From Halobacillus shinanisalinarum (lineage in GTDB: Bacteria > Bacillota > Bacilli > Bacillales > Halobacillaceae), in assembly GCF_022919835.1 (NCBI RefSeq), contig NZ_CP095074.1, positions 558,001 to 622,000 of the forward strand: a DNA stretch of 64,000 nt. Direction: 5' to 3'. How positions within the stretch are numbered: the stretch's first letter is position 1; the number at the start of each line of letters is the position of its first letter. The notes beneath the pieces are model-generated. The model had not been told where the DNA came from, made no database searches, and was given only the letters and a program-made list of their open reading frames with translations. Below are positions 27,874 to 37,133 of the stretch, in pieces. The position numbers were made by a program, and so were the translations under genes.

Positions 27874-29811
27874 TCAAATGGAAGTATTTTCGCTTTGATT
27901 ACGTACTTCTCCAGGCACCACAATCGTGTATGGTAACCGAACCTCTTTCCCATTTTCCATCAGAACTTTCACTTTCATATTAATCGTTCCAGCACCATGT
28001 AGTAAATTTCCGGTCAATTTATATATTCCTTTCCCAACTTGAAACGCATTATTTTCAACTTGCCATGTAGGTGGCATACTCAGTTCGACTTTCACATTTC
28101 TAATTTTAGGGTTTTCTTTGAATTCTAACGTAATGGTATTTAACCCCATCTCTAGCGGAGTAATTTCAACATTCAAATCCAAATTATTTGGTGCTTCTGG
28201 TGTTTCCCTATAAACTCCTTGTTCAGCTGCACTAGGGTTAGCCGCAACTAAAGATGCCGCAAAAAAGAAAATGATGAGCCCATATACTGCTTCTATTCTA
28301 ACTCTTTTGAAAAAGGAAAACGTAAATTTGGAACTAAGCTGCTTAACCGTTTTTCGTTGGACATATCCTATTATGATTAATAAAAAGAACAGTACGGTCT
28401 TCATTAGTAAAGACCTACCCCATTCGCTTTCTAACAGACTTTCTAATGAAGTAGAGGGCAAAAACTCGACCGTCATCCATATACCTGTAAATAGGATGAC
28501 ACTAACACTTATCATGGCCCAGTTAGAAAAAGAGGGACCGACTCTTTGTAGCCATTCCTTTTTCTCATGATGTTTCGGTTTGGCAATGAGTGAAAAAAGC
28601 CCCCCCATCCAAATGGCGACAGCAATAACATGAAAAGCAGTCATGATCATAGTAAAATAACCACCGTAACGTGGGTAAGAGGCATGACCGATGATAAAGG
28701 GCCATAATATTAAGGCCATACCAAATAATAATAAACGTATCTTTTTTATCCACATACCTAGGGTGAGAAGCACCACTTGTAAAATAGGGATCCATGTGAA
28801 CTTTAACAATAAAAATTCTTTTATTGCTAATTCAGGAAGATCTAATCTATGATGAATAATTAGTAAAGTCATTCCTACTAGGCTGACTAGATAAAATAGA
28901 AGCTGTGTGCTCTTCTGCGGAGTTTCTTCGACCCTGTTTTTTAAGAGAATGGAATAAAACCACGATATTCCGAACAAGATTGTTAACCCAATAAATGTTA
29001 ACCAATAGGCTAATTGCTTAAGTCCAAAGGAGAAACTTAGAGTCTTCCAATCAAAATTACCCGTATTTGCTTGAACGGGTGTCATCGAAGAAAACTTGTC
29101 AACTGCAAAATAAAACACATCTTGTGTGTTATTTAGAACGGTCTGCATGTCTTGATTAGCCGGTGAGGCACTCCAAGTTATTTGATAAGTCCCAGGAGAA
29201 AGCTTGTTTGAAATTGGAACAGTTATGTGCCTTGGGTTATCTGAATCGACCTGTGGTTTTTTCGTTCCAACGGGCTGATAATGATGATTAAAAATGCCAA
29301 TGGCTCTTACCTCAACTGGTTGATTGAACCATAATTCTATTTGTCCCAGGGGCCCTTTGTGTATTTCTCCATCAGAAACATTTGATTTAACTAGTTTTAA
29401 TTCCTCAGATTCAGACTTTGCTGCATTACTAATCGAAAATCTAAACTCCTCCTCAATGATAAACCCATCTTGAGCAATTACGTTAATTTTCACTGTGAAT
29501 TCTCCAGGTGCTAATTCTTTATCTAATGTTGTGATAACATGCCCCGCATCTTTAGGATCTCGTTCAGTCTTTAAAATAGGGACTTCTTTACCCTTTGAAT
29601 TGATCACCTTGATAGAACCCTCGTGAGTAACGACGGGATCTTGAAACCAAACCTCAATCGTTGAGGGTGGTTCCTCCAAAACTTTACCCCCTTTAGGGAA
29701 CGTTTCTTCTAGTGAAGAATGGGCCCCTGCAGGTGAGGCATAAGCAAATAACAAAAAGAAGAACAAAATAAAGTAAGACAATATGCTTGTCCGTAAGGTA
29801 AATCTATTCAT
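27874..29811 (-). CDS. CopC-CopC-CopD fusion (YcnJ-like)
   Basis: 645-residue protein: signal peptide (LSYFILFFFLLFAYASPAGA), a first CopC domain beginning AHSSLEETFPKGGKVL, a second, more diverged CopC-like domain (ELKLVKSNVSDGEIHKGPLG ... YQITWSASPA), eight or so membrane helices of CopD type (HASYPRYGGYFTMIMTAFHV, then IAVAIWMGGLFSL), and an outside C-terminal beta domain (about 555-645). The B. subtilis relative YcnJ has one CopC. It is the last gene of the ccm operon, joining copper acquisition to cytochrome assembly. Confidence 0.88.
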   Translation of the reverse strand: MNRFTLRTSILSYFILFFFLLFAYASPAGAHSSLEETFPKGGKVLEEPPSTIEVWFQDPVVTHEGSIKVINSKGKEVPILKTERDPKDAGHVITTLDKELAPGEFTVKINVIAQDGFIIEEEFRFSISNAAKSESEELKLVKSNVSDGEIHKGPLGQIELWFNQPVEVRAIGIFNHHYQPVGTKKPQVDSDNPRHITVPISNKLSPGTYQITWSASPANQDMQTVLNNTQDVFYFAVDKFSSMTPVQANTGNFDWKTLSFSFGLKQLAYWLTFIGLTILFGISWFYSILLKNRVEETPQKSTQLLFYLVSLVGMTLLIIHHRLDLPELAIKEFLLLKFTWIPILQVVLLTLGMWIKKIRLLLFGMALILWPFIIGHASYPRYGGYFTMIMTAFHVIAVAIWMGGLFSLIAKPKHHEKKEWLQRVGPSFSNWAMISVSVILFTGIWMTVEFLPSTSLESLLESEWGRSLLMKTVLFFLLIIIGYVQRKTVKQLSSKFTFSFFKRVRIEAVYGLIIFFFAASLVAANPSAAEQGVYRETPEAPNNLDLNVEITPLEMGLNTITLEFKENPKIRNVKVELSMPPTWQVENNAFQVGKGIYKLTGNLLHGAGTINMKVKVLMENGKEVRLPYTIVVPGEVRNQSENTSI

Positions 29812-29846
29812 AGTAATCTACAGCTGCCTTTCTAGCTCTTTTCTAA

Positions 29847-30590
29847 TTACTTTTGATAAAGAAAAAAGAGATTTAATGCAATTATAATAAGTGAAAATCC
29901 AAAAAATAGGTGAAGTGATTTCCTCGTGGAATGCTTCCTTAAAAAGGTATCCACTTTAAAACCGTAACCCATTATACTGAATATCCAAACAGGCACAAAA
30001 GATGTAAAAGCAAATAAAAAAGAAATGAACAAACTATTGGCTACAGATTCATTAGCTAACCATGGAGTGTATAGTCGTAAAAGGTTGATGACACCATGAT
30101 CCATAAAAAGAGAGAGTATGAAACCTATTAATCCTCCCTTTAAAAATGGACCGTTCCCTATTTTTACTTTTTTCTTTTTTGCTGTTTTGTGGAAACTTTT
30201 AATAATAATAGGTGTTAGAAGGGATATCCCTAATAGCAAAAAAACTGGGACACTTAAAGGCCTTATATTCTCAAAAAAAGAAGTGACCCACGTACTCTCT
30301 GACCATAAAATAAGGCTTACTGCCAAGTAAACACTTACCAATTTACCCGTAAAGAAACCAATAACCGTTTTCCACCAATTAATCCGGTGAACCATTTCGC
30401 TAGAGATATAAGTAACAGCACCTAAGTGAGCAGCAATCTGACTAGGATAGGTACTTGCTATAGCTCCTAACAATACAGCACCTAGAAACGGTTCCCCCTC
30501 ATAACCATTATGGGAGTTATATAACTCCCATAGTGGATCTGTTAAAAAATTAAACAGTTCAACAAGTTGATTAAATAAGCTTATATTCAT
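29847..30590 (-). CDS. CcdA/DsbD-like membrane protein lacking both cysteines
   Basis: 247 residues, six or more helices, of the thiol-disulfide electron carrier fold. Compared with the intact relative at 50393, the first motif APCQ is replaced by ASTYPSQIAAH and the second, FCPT, by LFMDHGVINL, so both redox Cys are missing. It therefore cannot carry electrons in the usual way. It sits between resA and the CopC-CopD fusion in the ccm operon and may have been reused for copper or heme handling (inference). Confidence 0.7.
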   Translation of the reverse strand: MNISLFNQLVELFNFLTDPLWELYNSHNGYEGEPFLGAVLLGAIASTYPSQIAAHLGAVTYISSEMVHRINWWKTVIGFFTGKLVSVYLAVSLILWSESTWVTSFFENIRPLSVPVFLLLGISLLTPIIIKSFHKTAKKKKVKIGNGPFLKGGLIGFILSLFMDHGVINLLRLYTPWLANESVANSLFISFLFAFTSFVPVWIFSIMGYGFKVDTFLRKHSTRKSLHLFFGFSLIIIALNLFFLYQK

Positions 30591-30608
30591 GAATATCCCT
30601 CAAATGAT

Positions 30609-31130
30609 TTATTTCAACGGTGTCTTTCTATACTTGTTTACTGTTTCAACCACAAATTCCGTCGTCATGGGCCCAACATGATGGTAACGGATCACTCCTT
30701 TCTCATCGATGAAAAAGGTTTCGGGTTGCCCTCTGACCCCATACGGCTTCGCCATAGAGTCGTTATAATCTAGCAGATAAGTTGACGTAGAATTAAACTC
30801 TTCAATATGTTCTTGGACGCTTACCTTCGGTTCTGCACGATCGAGGAACAACAATTTTGCCTGATCTCCGTACTGTTCCTCAAAATCTTGCAGTTCCGGT
30901 GCTTCCTCTCTACAAGGTGGACACCAGGATGCAAAAAAATTCAAAACGACAAACTGCCCTTGATAATCCGATAAGCTAACCATATTTCCATCCATATCTT
31001 CCAGAGTAAAATCAGGTGCAGGGTCCCCTATCTCAGCCGCAGTTGAGTTCTGACCTAAATTAATTGCTACATAAGTAAACCCCGCTAAAATGGCGATAAG
31101 AGAAGTGATCCGTATAATCTTCCTAAGCAT
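30609..31130 (-). CDS. resA: ResA/CcmG-type thioredoxin-like apocytochrome reductase
   Basis: 173 residues with an N-terminal membrane anchor and an outside TlpA-like thioredoxin fold: PAPDFTLEDMDGNMVSLSDY, active site FFASWCPPCREEAPEL (CPPC) and cis-Pro loop RGQPETFFIDEKG. It reduces the CxxCH disulfide of apocytochrome c before heme attachment. In System I clusters this position is CcmG; by sequence it resembles ResA equally. Confidence 0.92.
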   Translation of the reverse strand: MLRKIIRITSLIAILAGFTYVAINLGQNSTAAEIGDPAPDFTLEDMDGNMVSLSDYQGQFVVLNFFASWCPPCREEAPELQDFEEQYGDQAKLLFLDRAEPKVSVQEHIEEFNSTSTYLLDYNDSMAKPYGVRGQPETFFIDEKGVIRYHHVGPMTTEFVVETVNKYRKTPLK

Positions 31131-31156
31131 TTTCCCTCCCCTTTCTTAAAAATTTT

Positions 31157-31270
31157 TCACTGTAACTCGTCTAACTTACGTGAAACTTTCTTTTGTTGGC
31201 TGTATAGTCGACCCATATAGAATAAAATACCAATCCATAGAATGAATACACCTACAAACAAATAAGTCAT
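31157..31270 (-). CDS. ccmD: CcmD-like small heme-export subunit
   Basis: 37 residues: MTYLFVGVFILWIGILFYMG, one membrane span followed by a basic cytoplasmic tail (RLYSQQKKVSRKLDEL). AAAGGA is upstream of the ATG at 31270. Location between ccmC and the CcmG-type gene and the single-span plus charged tail design match CcmD, which holds CcmE to CcmABC. Too short for clear homology, so position carries weight. Confidence 0.75.
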   Translation of the reverse strand: MTYLFVGVFILWIGILFYMGRLYSQQKKVSRKLDELQ

Positions 31271-31292
31271 AGTTATACCGTCCTTTTCCAGG

Positions 31293-31970
31293 TTATTTTT
31301 TTAGTTCTTTTATTTTTTCTCGTTGGTCTTCAAGTACATAGCGATAAAGCAGTAAGGTTACGAAGAGAAACAAAAACGCAAAGATACTAAAGAATAATGT
31401 TTGAGCCATTTCTGGTGGCATGTGTACGCCTTGTTTATCAATGACCTTTGGATGGATGGTTCTCCACCACTTCACCGAAAAATAAACTAATGGTACATCA
31501 ATAAACCCTATGATTCCAAAAATAGCTGAAAACTTACGATAGCGTTCTTCTCCTTGAACAGAGGTTCGAATCATCAAGTAAGCAACATAAATAAACCACA
31601 TGATTAAAGATGTAACCAACCGTGGATCATCCCATACCCACCAGGCGTTCCAAACGGGTCGTGCCCAAAGGGAGCCAGAGATGAGTACAAATGTTGTAAA
31701 AACAACCCCAATTTCTGCCGATGATAACGCTAAGTAATCCCACTTCTTATTTTTTGTATATAAGTACATAAGACCAGCTGCAAATACAATCCCAAACGCA
31801 GCAAAGGCGACAAAGGCGCTTGGAACATGGAAATACATAATCCGTTGGATATGCCCCATAAATTTCTCTGTCGGAGCATAGTAAAACGCCATATATATTT
31901 GGATAACCATTAAAATTCCTGCTACTACAGTTAAAGATAACTTCATTTGATTTACATATTTTTTTATCAT
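31293..31970 (-). CDS. ccmC: CcmC heme exporter subunit
   Basis: 225 residues from ATG 31970, which follows the ccmB stop by one base; an upstream start at 32012 lies within ccmB. Six membrane helices. The heme-handling tryptophan motif AWWVWDDPRLVTSLIMW is at about 109-125, flanked by external His residues (MYFHVP, His48; RTIHPKVI). CcmC loads heme onto CcmE. Confidence 0.93.
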   Translation of the reverse strand: MIKKYVNQMKLSLTVVAGILMVIQIYMAFYYAPTEKFMGHIQRIMYFHVPSAFVAFAAFGIVFAAGLMYLYTKNKKWDYLALSSAEIGVVFTTFVLISGSLWARPVWNAWWVWDDPRLVTSLIMWFIYVAYLMIRTSVQGEERYRKFSAIFGIIGFIDVPLVYFSVKWWRTIHPKVIDKQGVHMPPEMAQTLFFSIFAFLFLFVTLLLYRYVLEDQREKIKELKK

Positions 31971-31971
31971 C

Positions 31972-32649
31972 CTAAACCTCCAGCAATAGATCAAATAAGA
32001 ATAAAGGGACAATGGTGAAAATAAGATTATACCCGATTAATAACAAAATCCATAAGTCTTCTCCCATACCAAGTGTCGGGTATAGTGCCATTTCCGTTAA
32101 CTGGATTATTGCTAAAAATAAAGGTACAGCTAATGGAAAAATCATAATCGGCACAAGCAACTCAGTGACACTGCTTGATTGTGCTAGAGTAGTGAAAAAA
32201 ACACCTATTGCTACGAAACCCCAGCTTCCTAATAGAAGTGTAGCTATCAACAATCCAATGGAGTCGGGGTATGGTTGCTTTAAAAATAAAAAGAAAATGG
32301 GTACAGAAGTCATGATTACAATAAAAACGAGCAGATAATTTCCTATTAGCTTCCCTAAGAATAGCGCCCCTTTGTCCATGGGAGACACCAACAGACCTGT
32401 AATAGCTCCGTTTTCTCTTTCTGCTGACCCATACTTGCTAAAACCAAGCATAGCTGATAGCAATACAGGCAACCATAAAACACCTGGGGAAACCATTTGA
32501 ATGGCCTGTGTTTTAGCATCGAATACAATCTGAAGAAATACCTGAAATAATAATGCAAAAACAACCATTGATAGCAAAAGCGACTTACTTCTAAATTCAA
32601 TCCGTAAATCACGAGTTATTATTAAAGAAACTTGTCTAAGAAATATCAT
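31972..32649 (-). CDS. ccmB: CcmB ABC-transporter membrane subunit
   Basis: 225 residues with six helices. SLIITRDLRIEFRSKSLLLS, LSAMLGFSKYGSAERENGAI and LLVSPMDKGALFLGKLIGNY match CcmB. It partners CcmA to release holo-CcmE from CcmC. Its start overlaps the ccmA stop by 14 bases with AAGGAG upstream. Confidence 0.93.
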   Translation of the reverse strand: MIFLRQVSLIITRDLRIEFRSKSLLLSMVVFALLFQVFLQIVFDAKTQAIQMVSPGVLWLPVLLSAMLGFSKYGSAERENGAITGLLVSPMDKGALFLGKLIGNYLLVFIVIMTSVPIFFLFLKQPYPDSIGLLIATLLLGSWGFVAIGVFFTTLAQSSSVTELLVPIMIFPLAVPLFLAIIQLTEMALYPTLGMGEDLWILLLIGYNLIFTIVPLFLFDLLLEV

Positions 32650-33337
32650 GTTGATTCTCCTTAAACAAGGTGTTATATAGATTTGAGAAACGAAGATAGC
32701 CTTCCCTAGTACACTTCTCCTCTAATACAATACTGCCCTTATGCATAAGAAGCGCCCGGTCACACAGTTTCCACGCATGCTCAGTATCATGGCTAACCAA
32801 AACATAGCTCATACCCTTTTTGTGCATTTGCTGTAAAAGGTCCTCAAGTATCTTTTTTGAAGCCAAATCAAGTCCATCAAAGGGTTCGTCTAAAAGAAAG
32901 TATGTCGGATAGTGAACGAGGGCCCTTGCTATAGATAACCGTTGTTTCATACCTTTAGAGTAGGAACTTACGAGTTCATGTTGAACTTGTGATAGTTCTA
33001 CCTGCTCCAAAACTTGAGCAATTCCATCTTTGTCAACCTTCCCGTACAACTTCTGGTAAAATTGCAGGTTTTCATACCCGGTTAGCCCATCATATAGAAA
33101 TGTTTCCGGAAACACTATCCCTAGCGATTCCTTCCATTGTCTTATCGAAATACCGACAGGGTATTTTATATTACCCGAACTGGGCTTGACCAAGGTAGAC
33201 AGCACTTTAAGTAAGGAGGATTTACCTGCCCCATTGGCCCCTATTAACGCGATAGACTCCCCTTGTCTCCAATGAAGGTTGATTGATCGTAGCACGTTTT
33301 TTTCGTTCATTAATAAATTGACATTTTTTAATTCCAT
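32636..33337 (-). CDS. ccmA: CcmA ABC-transporter ATPase
   Basis: 233-residue ATPase with Walker A GANGAGKSSLLKVL, signature SYSKGMKQRLSIARAL, Walker B YFLLDEPFDGLD and switch His LVSHDTEH. Energises the CcmABCD complex. The ATG overlaps the previous stop (TAATG), showing tight coupling. Confidence 0.93.
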   Translation of the reverse strand: MELKNVNLLMNEKNVLRSINLHWRQGESIALIGANGAGKSSLLKVLSTLVKPSSGNIKYPVGISIRQWKESLGIVFPETFLYDGLTGYENLQFYQKLYGKVDKDGIAQVLEQVELSQVQHELVSSYSKGMKQRLSIARALVHYPTYFLLDEPFDGLDLASKKILEDLLQQMHKKGMSYVLVSHDTEHAWKLCDRALLMHKGSIVLEEKCTREGYLRFSNLYNTLFKENQHDIS

Positions 33338-34296
33338 TATCCCTGGGACCCCTTGTTCAATTCCATTGTCACTCGAACAAGATGTTCCCTTGTTTTTTCC
33401 TTTGTCTTTTCGTACGTTCCCTCTGTTATTAGGTTGGACTGGTAATCTCTTTCCAACTGAATGATTTCTTCAAACAGCATTTCCTTTTCATCCACAAGCC
33501 ATGATCGTTTGACTTTTCTATGATCCCCAGTTGTTTTTAGTAAGTCTCGCTTTAATCCTAGTAAGGCGGCTGCAAGTGCGACAATAATAATGACAATAGT
33601 AAAAGCCGCCTTTCCATAGCCAAAACCGTCATTTCCGATAATTTTCAATCCGTCTTCCGTATATTTTGCTCCTGGTTTATTTGCATTGTTCTGTTCCCCC
33701 TCTTCTGAAGGTGACTGTGTAGATGTATTCAATAATCGGAAGGAAAGCGTCCATGGTTCACCTGGGTGAACATCTACATGAGTGAAACGCCGGAATTCTT
33801 TACCGTTCATTTCAAATAGTTCAGACTGTGGCAGCAGTTCGCTTGCTGTAAATGATAAAACGCCCGTTTGAATAGCAACCTGAACCTTCTCTGTTACATA
33901 GGATTGTTCAATTGCAAATTGGGAAGAGCTATTGAACATGGGCATCTTATAAAAAACAACGAGTTGTTTTTCTTTTCCACCATCAAGACCGGTCTTATCA
34001 ATGATTCCTTTTGCTGTTTTCTCGATATTTTCCTCTGTTAATCCTTCTCCAAGCTGTAAATCAGCATAATCTTCTGGAAGATAAATGGGTAGTTTTTCTT
34101 CTTTTTGCTTCCCGTTATTCTTAAAACTCATACTTTGAACAACTTGGATGGTGTTTTCATCGACTGGGAAGACGACCATGGTCTGATTAGTTATCCGAAC
34201 AGGATACTTACTATCTGCAAACGCTTGGGATGGATAAATCATAAAAGAAAATATAGCCATGATGACAAGGATATAGGGAAATTGTCTAACTTTCAT
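33337..34296 (-). CDS. Exported membrane-anchored protein of the ccm operon, unknown
   Basis: 319 residues: signal peptide (YILVIMAIFSFMIYPSQAFA), an outside beta-rich domain of about 190 residues, a Ser/Glu/Asn-rich linker, one membrane span (AAFTIVIIIVALAAALLGLK) and a cytosolic helical tail (EEIIQLERDYQSNLITEGTY) of the short oligomerisation kind seen in CcmI-like proteins. Starts and stops overlap both neighbours, so it belongs to the System I operon. It may act in apocytochrome capture (inference). Confidence 0.75.
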   Translation of the reverse strand: MKVRQFPYILVIMAIFSFMIYPSQAFADSKYPVRITNQTMVVFPVDENTIQVVQSMSFKNNGKQKEEKLPIYLPEDYADLQLGEGLTEENIEKTAKGIIDKTGLDGGKEKQLVVFYKMPMFNSSSQFAIEQSYVTEKVQVAIQTGVLSFTASELLPQSELFEMNGKEFRRFTHVDVHPGEPWTLSFRLLNTSTQSPSEEGEQNNANKPGAKYTEDGLKIIGNDGFGYGKAAFTIVIIIVALAAALLGLKRDLLKTTGDHRKVKRSWLVDEKEMLFEEIIQLERDYQSNLITEGTYEKTKEKTREHLVRVTMELNKGSQG

Positions 34297-34639
34297 AACG
34301 GCCCTCCGTCTTGGGTTCCAACCCGTTTTTCTTTAAACGAATTCTTATTTGATGATCTACCTCTGCTTGCGTTTGTTCTAATCTGCTTTCCGTTGGTTGA
34401 ACAAACTTTGTAGCTTTAGCGGTTAATTCACTTTTCGATTTGTTAAAATCAGATTCAGACAGCTTCCCCATCTGAAAGTCATATTCTAAATCAGCCAACT
34501 GAGAAAAAATATATTCTTTCTCCTGGTCGTCACTTCCTTGATCCCTGAAGATCTGGTTTTCAGACCTTTTGGATAAAAAAGGAGAAAGAATAATCATTAA
34601 TATGACTACTCCTAATATGATAATAATCGTTGTTGGCAT
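34286..34639 (-). CDS. CcmI-like small membrane protein
   Basis: 117 residues: one N-terminal span (TTIIIILGVVILMIILSPFL), then a charged helical domain containing KEYIFSQLADLEYDFQMGKL and SESDFNKSKSEL. This is the helical hairpin found at the start of CcmI/CycH proteins. GAGGGGAGAG precedes the ATG. Probably the membrane half of a split CcmI. Confidence 0.75.
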   Translation of the reverse strand: MPTTIIIILGVVILMIILSPFLSKRSENQIFRDQGSDDQEKEYIFSQLADLEYDFQMGKLSESDFNKSKSELTAKATKFVQPTESRLEQTQAEVDHQIRIRLKKNGLEPKTEGRYES

Positions 34640-34655
34640 TCGTACTCTCCCCTTC

Positions 34656-35152
34656 TTATAACCAGTTCTTTAATTCTTCCTGAACCTTTAATTCATCCTC
34701 TTTTGTAAATGCTTGGGAACGACTTTCTTCTTCTGAATCATTGGGTTTCTTTTTCACCCACCGATAAATAAGGATTGCAACAAGTACACCACCCAATACC
34801 ATAACTATTCCCGGAAGAAGCCAGGGGATTAGATGGAGCCCTTCTGCAGCTGGGGCAGCTAAGATACGTTCACCGTATTTTTGAACCAAATGATCGATAA
34901 CTTGTCCCTTGTTCATGCCCTGTTCAAGCAAGCCCTGAATTTCCCCCGAACTTCGTAAGCACTAGATCGCTGGCAGTAATCAGCCGTCCGCGAGTCTGTA
35001 CAACCCGGTGGATGGATTTCTTTTGCTACGTTCAATACCTCACTTCTTGTCACAGACAATTTATCCTCAAGTGCAAGACCCTGCCGTGGAAAAATGGTTA
35101 TAAACAAGATCGTGGTTAAATATAGATAGAACCTTTTAAGTTTTACTGCCAT
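34656..35152 (-). pseudogene. ccmH: CcmH-like thiol protein, one-base frameshift
   Basis: Two overlapping frames form one CcmH-type protein of about 165 residues. The first has a signal peptide and VAKEIHPPGCTDSRTADYCQ with Cys51 and Cys60. The second has LLEQGMNKGQVIDHLVQKYG then ERILAAPA, a membrane span and a charged tail, the CcmH C-terminal hallmark. They join as YEVRG-EIQGLLEQG if the C5 run at 34943-34947 (G5 on the coding strand) had one more base. The Cys spacing C-x8-C differs from the usual LRCxxC. Loss would affect apocytochrome reduction; a sequence error is equally possible. Confidence 0.75.
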
Positions 35153-37133
35153 TTTGTATCGACTCCATTTTCAACCGAGGGATTTCTCTTACTCTACGGG
35201 ATCTTTCTGGCCATAACGCGATTAAGGAACCAAGAATTAATAGGTATCCCCCAAACCATGTCCAAGAAATAAGAGGGAAAATCTTTACTTGAATAATGGC
35301 TTTCCCACTTTCTTCTACCCAACCATTTAGAACGACATAGAGGTCTTCCTTTAAGGTGCTGACGACCGAAACTTCAGTTGCCGGTTGGTTTCCATTCGTG
35401 TAGTACTCTTTACTAGGACGGATCACACCCATTTCTTTACCACCTTTCTCAACAAGAAACTCTGCATATACGATTCGCTTTAAATCCGTTGTTGTTTCTC
35501 CTAGCCCTCGATACTCCAGAGTGTACTTGCCAACGTCCATTTTTTCTCCTGTATTAAGACCCCGTTGTAAATCTACAGAAAAAGCACTAGCTCCTGTTAG
35601 TCCAATGACAATAAAAACAATCGAAAGGTGCGCAATATAGCCACCATATCTTCTTCTGTTTTTTACAAATAACATAAGAAAAGAACGGATAAGGCCTTCC
35701 CCAGTTGCTTTCATCCTTGCTTGGACAGCGTTAGAAAACTCAAGTATGATCGTCATCATTACAAATAAAGCACTACTAATCGATAAAACAGCCATCCAGT
35801 TATTAATACCTATAGCTATTAATCCGACCGCTATGATGAATGCAATGACAAGGGGCACCCCTAGATTATACTTCAATGCCTTTAAACTGGATCGCTTCCA
35901 AGCTAGAACAGGGCCGATACCCATGGCTAGAATTAACGCAATAAATATCGGAACATTCACACGGTTGAAGTAGGGGGCGCCAACCATCACTTTTGAACCT
36001 GTGACCACTTCCGAAAGTACCGGATAGACCGTACCCAAAAACACAGTAAAGGCTGATACGACGAGTAAAAGATTGTTCAACAAGAAACCGCTTTCCCTTG
36101 AAACGGGGGACTCAAATTGGCCATCTGCTTTTAATAAGGACCAACGTGATGAAGTCAAGGCTAGTGAACCAACTAATAATACGCCAATAAATCCTAAGAA
36201 GTAGGCTCCAATCGGACCGTTCGCAAAAGCATGAATCGACCAAAGCAGACCACTACGCGTTAGAAAGGTTCCAAATATAGTAAGAAGGAACGTCGTAGTC
36301 ACAAGCGATATATTCCATCTTTTCATCATTCCTTTTCTTTCCTGAATCATCGCTGAGTGAAGAAAAGCTGTGCCTGTCAACCAAGGTAGTAAGGAAGCGT
36401 TTTCTACAGGATCCCAGGCCCAGAACCCTCCCCATCCTAATTCAACGTAAGCCCACTGAGAACCATAAATAATTCCGATACTTAAAAATAACCACGAGAC
36501 TAATGTCCAACGTCTAGTTACTTTTAGCCAAGTAGCATCAACTTTCTTCAACATTAAAGCTGCCATGCCATAAGCAAACGGAATAGCAAACCCGATATAC
36601 CCCAAATAAAGCGTAACCGGATGTACGGCCATTCCCGGATTTTGTAGCAGTGGATTTAATCCATTTCCTTCACTTACTTCCTCGGGATTTAAGGCAAATG
36701 GGAATTCAATCGTATTGAGGATAAGAAGAAAAAACAAATTGATGACCAACAAGAAAATGGATACCCACGGTAAGTATTGATCGCTTTCTCTATGTTTGGA
36801 CCATGTGACTAGTGCGGTATAAATGCTGAGGATCCATAACCAAAGTAATAGGGAACCAGCATTCCCTCCCCAAAATGCAGAAATTTTGTAAAAGAGCGCC
36901 ATGTCTGTACTTGAGTAATGAGCAACATACTCATAGTCAAAATTTCCGATAATTAATAAGTAAATCAGAGATCCAGATGCAAGCGTTGTGAGTCCTGCTA
37001 GTATCAGTACGGAATGTTTCGCACTCCGTAGCCACTTTCCACTACCGGTTCGTATCGCTATTAAATGCGAAATCAAACCGTAAGAAACAATTATCAGTGC
37101 AAATATAAGGGCCCAGTGGCCTATTTCTCCCAT
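35136..37133 (-). CDS. ccmF: CcmF heme lyase core subunit
   Basis: 665 residues, about 14 helices. The heme motif GWGGFWAWDPVENASLLPWL is present, with NPGMAVHPVTLYLGYIGFAI, and HSAMIQERKGMMKRWN and FLTRSGLLWSIHAFA following. The large C-terminal outside domain precedes the last span. CcmF takes heme from CcmE and joins it to apocytochrome c with CcmH/I. Overlaps ccmE by 13 bases and ccmH by 17. Confidence 0.95.
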   Translation of the reverse strand: MGEIGHWALIFALIIVSYGLISHLIAIRTGSGKWLRSAKHSVLILAGLTTLASGSLIYLLIIGNFDYEYVAHYSSTDMALFYKISAFWGGNAGSLLLWLWILSIYTALVTWSKHRESDQYLPWVSIFLLVINLFFLLILNTIEFPFALNPEEVSEGNGLNPLLQNPGMAVHPVTLYLGYIGFAIPFAYGMAALMLKKVDATWLKVTRRWTLVSWLFLSIGIIYGSQWAYVELGWGGFWAWDPVENASLLPWLTGTAFLHSAMIQERKGMMKRWNISLVTTTFLLTIFGTFLTRSGLLWSIHAFANGPIGAYFLGFIGVLLVGSLALTSSRWSLLKADGQFESPVSRESGFLLNNLLLVVSAFTVFLGTVYPVLSEVVTGSKVMVGAPYFNRVNVPIFIALILAMGIGPVLAWKRSSLKALKYNLGVPLVIAFIIAVGLIAIGINNWMAVLSISSALFVMMTIILEFSNAVQARMKATGEGLIRSFLMLFVKNRRRYGGYIAHLSIVFIVIGLTGASAFSVDLQRGLNTGEKMDVGKYTLEYRGLGETTTDLKRIVYAEFLVEKGGKEMGVIRPSKEYYTNGNQPATEVSVVSTLKEDLYVVLNGWVEESGKAIIQVKIFPLISWTWFGGYLLILGSLIALWPERSRRVREIPRLKMESIQNGSKT

